This document shows positions 59,701-64,000 of a DNA stretch of 64,000 nucleotides, piece by piece. A model generated the notes under the pieces. The model had not been told where the DNA came from. It saw only the letters and a program-made list of their open reading frames with translations, and searched no databases. This stretch comes from Adenanthera pavonina (taxonomy: Eukaryota; Streptophyta; Magnoliopsida; Fabales; Fabaceae): the NCBI GenBank assembly GCA_026686845.1, contig JAIVEN010000020.1:7033501-7097500 (forward strand). Reading direction: 5' to 3'. How positions within the stretch are numbered: the stretch's first letter is position 1; the number at the start of each line of letters is the position of its first letter. The position numbers and the translations under genes are program-made.

Positions 59701-62700
59701 AATAGGCAAAAAGTAGTACAATGAATCTAGACCAATACAAGGCTATGTACATAACTATTATTCCAACAGATATAATTTTTTGCTATTAAGTAATTGCTTT
59801 TTTAACTTGTAGAAGTTACATCTATTGTTTTTCTATCTGCAGCTTAAGATAAGAAATGACTTTGACCCTGTCCTTTCCCCTGAGAGTTCATTATTTGTAT
59901 TGAAGAGTAACAAGAAAGTAAGAGGTTGATCTGTATTTTTTAATTTTATGTTAAATTAAAACATTTTTTTCATCGTAGTTACTGAAGAGCACTATTGACA
60001 ACAGGTAGCGTATCAAGATATTCTTACGATTCTTGATCCAGCAAAATTTTGTAGTTCTGTTCAGAAGTTCATTGATATATATTTAAAGCTTCCTGGGATC
60101 CCCTCTAATGGACAGTTGACAGAGGGTGATTGTATAAGAGTCAGAATATGTGAAGGAAAATTTGCTTTGTTGATACGTGAGGTTGGAATTTTTTTTTTCC
60201 CCGCCGTTTTCCATCTCCATAAGTTCCTTGCTGATACCAGCACACATTTACAGTTACATTACATATATCAACTCCCACTGTGTTTTTTTATTTATGCTTG
60301 ATTTGTAATTTTATCCTATTATCTTGTAATTGTCAGCCTATTAGAGAAGGAAACTTCATCATTCAGCCTAAAGTGGATTTTGATATTGGCATTAGTACCG
60401 TTGCTGGTCTTCTCAATCTTGGGTAAGCCACATTTTAATGCTAAAATGCCTCTTATCAATAGATCTTTAATAAATAGGACACTACTGCGTTTGTGGATTG
60501 ACTTATGGTGTTTGAGCTACAAAGTCTTCAAGGATGATTAACAGCATTATTGTGGGAATTGTGCGAGAGTAACATCTTTGTTGCCACCATTCTCTAGGGT
60601 GCTTAGGGTAGGTGATGTTGTCCAGAAAATTCAAAGCGTAGCTAATTTTGAAAGTTTGTTGTCTTTATCTTGGACACCAAGAGATCAAGGTAAAAGATGC
60701 ATGCAAGAGTCTCTAGTGTTTCAGTTTGCAGTTCAGTATGGCAGTCTGCTGTCCGCTTACAATAAAGAATATTAAAGGGAAAAAAAAAAATAAAGAAGGG
60801 AGGTGGGCCAAGGAAGAGATGAATGAAATGAAACAAGACGGATTTGGAAGGGAAAAACAAAAACACCAAGTGATAGTCCTGTACTGCTCAAGGCATGTTT
60901 GATCTTTTTTTTTTTTTAAATGAAATCCAACCTCTCTGCTGTCTTGAGGGAGTGGATAATTGGGTTGGTCTACTTCTACAGGCTACAGCTTTTACCACCA
61001 GGCTTTATAGCATTAGGGTGGAGGACTGGCAAAATAGGCAAAGAAGGTTGAATATAACATCTAGAAGTAATGACAGCCTCTTCCTAGGATCAGATAAAAG
61101 ATGTTCATGTAGAAGCTTCCGAATATTGAAAGTAGACTCATTTTTATTGCTGTTATTCAGTAATATTTTTTGCTATACAAGTGAATGGACATTATGTAAT
61201 GAATTTGACCGTGGCATGATGTTGAGCTACTGATACAGTTTGCAAATTCATTCTGTCTTAGAGTTAATGTACTCGTGAATGATGGTTGAGGTAATGTCTA
61301 CCCTTTCTTCTTTCATTCAGGTATCAGGCGGTAGCTTATATTGAAGCGTCTGCATTCATTTACCAGGATGGAAAGGTCACCTAATTTATTCTATGATTCA
61401 CATTTGTCCGAGAATATGTATATCTGACTAGAAATTACATGTCTGATATGAATTTATCCCAACCCCCCCCCCCCTCCCCCCAACCGCTTCTTTTTTCTTC
61501 TTTTTCCCTCAAAATCTAAGCTTGACTAATTTTAGTGCTGAGATCCAAATAACTTTTCGCAACTGGGTCTTTGCGGACTCAAGTCTCCAGACTCCAGTTA
61601 CATGAACTCTTGAACTGTGAACCACATCTAATAGAACTTCTAATGAGACTTCAGAAGTGAAGCCCAGTGTATATGAGAACATTCAGTTAAATTTTCCAAT
61701 TATATCAGTAAGACAACTGCAGAGATATTGATAGTTAGTTATCCTTAACCAGAGTCTGTGAACAGAATTTTCTTATATTAGCCCTTAACTTTCGATGTAA
61801 AGTTAAGTGCTTTTTTTTTTTTACTTTTTGGTGACAGAAGTTAAGTGCTTATTATATCCTTAACATATTTTTAGTACTTGATGTGAAAGCCCTAGGTATT
61901 GACATACATATGTACCCATGTTACATGTGCCATGTTTTTTTTTTCTTTTTTGGCCAGAAATACGTGCCATGTTCATTCATAGTGAAACACTTAAAAATAT
62001 TTATCTTTGCTATATGCCATGCATAACTTATTGGCTGATGAGCAAGCATTAACTTACTTACAAATACAAAATCACTTGTGGGTTAGTAATGACGTTAAAC
62101 CACTGCCTGCTTTAATGTCCTTCGAGTCCCCGACATTGCTTCAATATGTTCCATTTGCATATTTAAGTTATTTGGGTTATCTTAACTGTATAAAGCATTA
62201 GGATGGCTGGTTGGCAAAAGTATCTCTGGCCATTTTTCTGATCAATTAACTTATAAACTGTCTTAAAAGATTGTTCTTTTCTGCTTTCAGATTCTAATTG
62301 AAGTTGACCATCTGCAAGATGTCTCTGGTCCATATATTCAGATTAAGGGTGTTGATAAAGATGCTGTGGCAGCAGCTGGTTCAACGCTTAAATTGGATAG
62401 CTCTTATACTACTAAAGTATTAACTTTTAACTTATTTTCTTGAATTAGTTTTGTTTTCCATTTAACTTCTGGTACATATCATAGCTGCTTAATTCTTCCT
62501 GTATTGTAGTTGACATTATTTTTATTTTTGCTAGAGTTATCTTCGAATAATTTTGGAAAGCCTACCTGCACTAGAAAGAACTTTTGGTGGCATCCACTCT
62601 CAGCAGTCGGCGAGAATGCAAGAAATTGTAGAGTTTATTCAATCTCAGGTGTGTCGAATGTTAATTGTGAATTAATCTCATTCTGTTTTGCACAAAACGT

Positions 62701-63561
62701 GTAAACACCCTTGAAACACAGACTCACATTGTCATATTTCAGAGGTGGATGAAACTTTAAATGGTGAAGACCACATGAGAAAGCGTGATATCCAACTCAA
62801 CTGATTAGTTAATGAACTAAGATGTTTTAGTAGGGGGTGCTAGAACCTCTTTAACTCAAATTATTTGATTCTAATTTTTCATATGATACCCTACCTATTA
62901 AGAAAATTAGGAAAGCACAAGTTATGTAGTTAATGAAAAGATGCCGAACTAGATATATTATTGAATGACATTGACATGATTACGGAGTATATAACATATA
63001 AAACTGACCCCCTCAAATGCTTTTTATGCTAATATAACAATCAGAGAGAGTTGTTTCCTTTACTTTGGGTGCCCCTACAAGATCTCCTTCACCTGAAAGA
63101 CTCCTGTAAATTCTAAAAAACTCTTCGCACTACCTAAGCACACAAATATGAATCAGCCAAACTTCTCATTGCCTGCATGCATGGAACCTTGTTTGTATTT
63201 GTGAGAGCATGGAGCCCCACACACATATATGTATACATGTATTTACATATATCAGTTGTTTTAAATATGCTGGAATGAACAGGGAAGTAGCTTAGCATCA
63301 GAATGCTCACCAAGCAGGGTGGCATCTCCAATTGAAGGGATTATCGAGGAGATGCAGTCGAGGATTAAAAGGCTTGAACGGTGGCTTACTGTAAATACGG
63401 TATTCTCACTTTTTTCCTATCTGTTTGCTGATTTTGATTTCATATGACTTTCTCATTCTTTCATATTTAGTTATTAATTATTCTTTTTTGCGAAGGTTTT
63501 GTGGACATTTCTAATGTCTGCTCTCGTGGGTTATTCACTCTATCAAAGGAAGCGTCAATGA
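44774..63561 (+). CDS. Tandem uridine-kinase-like/CYTH protein, TTM-related (AT2G01460-like), 26 exons
   Basis: Exons: 44774-44890, 45452-45564, 45653-45779, 46219-46317, 46404-46472, 46623-46757, 46828-46896, 48711-48766, 48966-49125, 50912-51076, 52559-52643, 52837-53070, 53193-53287, 53415-53457, 54689-54840, 58407-58517, 59118-59186, 59308-59451, 59843-59917, 60005-60181, 60337-60422, 61321-61375, 62291-62416, 62535-62648, 63283-63399, 63496-63561; 2859 nt, 952 aa, all GT-AG. Module 1: P-loop GGPSGSGKTS (68-77), VVVDGTYALH, then a CYTH-like part from FIEMYLRPP (263) to about 430. A Pro/Ser-rich linker follows. Module 2: identical P-loop (523-532), IIFEGVYALH, CYTH-like part from KFIDIYLKLP (about 727). 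A short helical stretch (EEMQSRIKRLERWL) precedes a C-terminal membrane segment (VLWTFLMSALVGYSLY, 932-947) with a basic tail QRKRQ, as in tail-anchored proteins. Arabidopsis TTM1/TTM2 share one such module and are phosphatases of pyrophosphate or triphosphate linked to senescence and immunity. Function of the double form is not known to me. Confidence 0.92.
47678..47694. repeat. Homopolymer of 17 C
   Basis: C17 followed by GAGGGGG, in an otherwise AT-rich intron. Confidence 0.95.
48021..48512. mobile_element. Possible hAT-like MITE with GGCG-rich ends
   Basis: The ends are rich in AGGC/GGCG on one side and GCCTCGCCT on the other. They are flanked by TTGTGTAC (48013-48020) and TTGTGTAG (just after the right end), an 8-bp duplication with one mismatch. 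Terminal inverted repeats are weak, so the call is tentative. Confidence 0.35.
49126..50911. other. Intron 9 of the kinase/CYTH gene
   Basis: 1.8-kb intron. Open frames on both strands here resemble nothing I know; no element boundaries seen. Confidence 0.6.
51077..52558. other. Intron 10 of the kinase/CYTH gene
   Basis: 1.5-kb AT-rich intron; nothing recognised. Confidence 0.6.
53458..54688. other. Intron 14 of the kinase/CYTH gene
   Basis: 1.2-kb intron that splits the second P-loop between its two first glycines; nothing else recognised. Confidence 0.7.
55368..58017 (-). mobile_element. Solo LTR (gypsy-like) in intron 15 of the kinase/CYTH gene
   Basis: Plus-strand ends are TATAACACCC and GGTCATTATA. 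They are flanked by a perfect 5-bp duplication AAATG (55363-55367 and 58018-58022). Length is 2650 bp with no pol sequence. The minus-strand reading (TATAATGACCC to GGGTGTTATA) resembles the ends of the LTR at 1061-3598, with TG/CA changed to TA/TA as expected from C-to-T decay. GC-rich stretches (GCGCCGTGGCC, CGCCGCGGTGACG) contrast with the surrounding intron. A TACA/TATA microsatellite lies near 57066-57105. Confidence 0.82.
58123..58220 (+). mobile_element. RTE LINE stub, 98 bp (copy 4), in intron 15
   Basis: The fragment holds only the extreme 3' end of an RTE LINE (RMIHVADLT reading, then TCACTTAGTGGGATAAGG and a TTG/TTA tail). It lies between perfect 18-bp duplications TGCTTGAGGCTTCTTGTT at 58105-58122 and 58221-58238. 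Strong 5' truncation is typical of these elements. Confidence 0.93.
58518..59117. other. Intron 16 of the kinase/CYTH gene
   Basis: 600-bp intron; nothing recognised. Confidence 0.7.
59452..59842. other. Intron 18 of the kinase/CYTH gene
   Basis: 391-bp intron; nothing recognised. Confidence 0.7.
60423..61320. other. Intron 21 of the kinase/CYTH gene
   Basis: 0.9-kb intron with open frames on both strands that I judge to be chance; nothing recognised. Confidence 0.6.
61376..62290. other. Intron 22 of the kinase/CYTH gene, with a C-rich tract
   Basis: 0.9-kb intron. At 61463-61480 it has 12 C, one T and 6 C. Otherwise nothing recognised. Confidence 0.7.
62649..63282. other. Intron 24 of the kinase/CYTH gene
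   Basis: 634-bp intron; nothing recognised. Confidence 0.7.
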
Positions 63562-64000
63562 TACTCTTGAAATTGATACGGAGCTTTAAACTTTTAGAAG
63601 TGAGTTCATAGAAGCTAACAAAAGTCACTAATCCCTTACTACAGATTTCGGTATAGGGTAGACTTTCCCACTCTGGCTGAAGCATTTTGTCCTAGTAAAA
63701 ATTTTTTTAAAGCTTGTCTGTAAGTAATTTGGTTGTGAAAGGAATAGTTACATGGTGTTAAAAGGCATTGTAAATTCATACCCCAAAAAAAAAAAAGTAC
63801 TGTAAATGGAGTTCTTTCTCCGTTATTGTGCTGCTATGCCCTCATCATTACAGTGATCTAATTTCACTCCGTAAGAGCCATAAATATCAGTGATCCAATT
63901 TTCACCATTTACATCCAACACAATGTCTTCCTCGAATTCTTATGAAATGTTTAGTAAACAGAAAGGAAAAATACTTTTCATTGTAAAACAACGATATATA
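63562..64000. other. 3' flank of the kinase/CYTH gene
   Basis: Presumed 3' UTR and downstream sequence; no clear poly(A) signal and no further gene before the window ends. Confidence 0.5.

Overview
The window is nuclear DNA of a flowering plant, most likely a eudicot. It is AT-rich, its genes are split by GT-AG introns, and the families present are plant ones: a plant-type Nudix hydrolase, a CYP72-clan P450, and a double uridine-kinase/CYTH protein. It is heavily loaded with plant transposons: Ty3/gypsy LTR elements, RTE-type LINEs with TTG tails, hAT-like and Stowaway-like MITEs, and Helitrons. I recognise no tRNA, rRNA or CRISPR.

Layout. 1-3598: the broken 3' end and 3' LTR of a gypsy element. 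4238-13870 (-): a six-exon Nudix hydrolase gene (173 aa) close to Arabidopsis NUDT25/26. Its intron 4 is inflated by two head-to-tail RTE LINEs, intron 1 holds a third, and intron 5 carries a MITE and has a GC donor. 14-19 kb: AT-rich DNA with a Helitron end, a Stowaway MITE and an RPA-like fragment. 19.0-28.9 kb: one decayed gypsy element with both LTRs, itself invaded by a reversed solo LTR and two hAT-like MITEs. 28955-33720: a probable Helitron carrying an antisense RPA-like pseudogene. 34173-36597 (-): a four-exon P450 (503 aa). 38.2-41.7 kb: a second, dead copy of the Nudix first exon and its upstream region, split by a solo LTR. 44774-63561 (+): a 26-exon gene for a 952-aa protein with two uridine-kinase-like/CYTH modules and a C-terminal membrane anchor. 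Its intron 15 contains a solo LTR and a 98-bp RTE stub.

The three intact genes are ordinary independent plant genes; I see no sign that they form a pathway or cluster. All three exon models were assembled by hand: every junction keeps frame and the totals divide by three (522, 1512 and 2859 nt). The most interesting points are the internally duplicated kinase/CYTH gene, the dead Nudix first-exon duplicate, and well-dated nested insertions with readable target-site duplications. I found no convincing evidence of an undescribed system.
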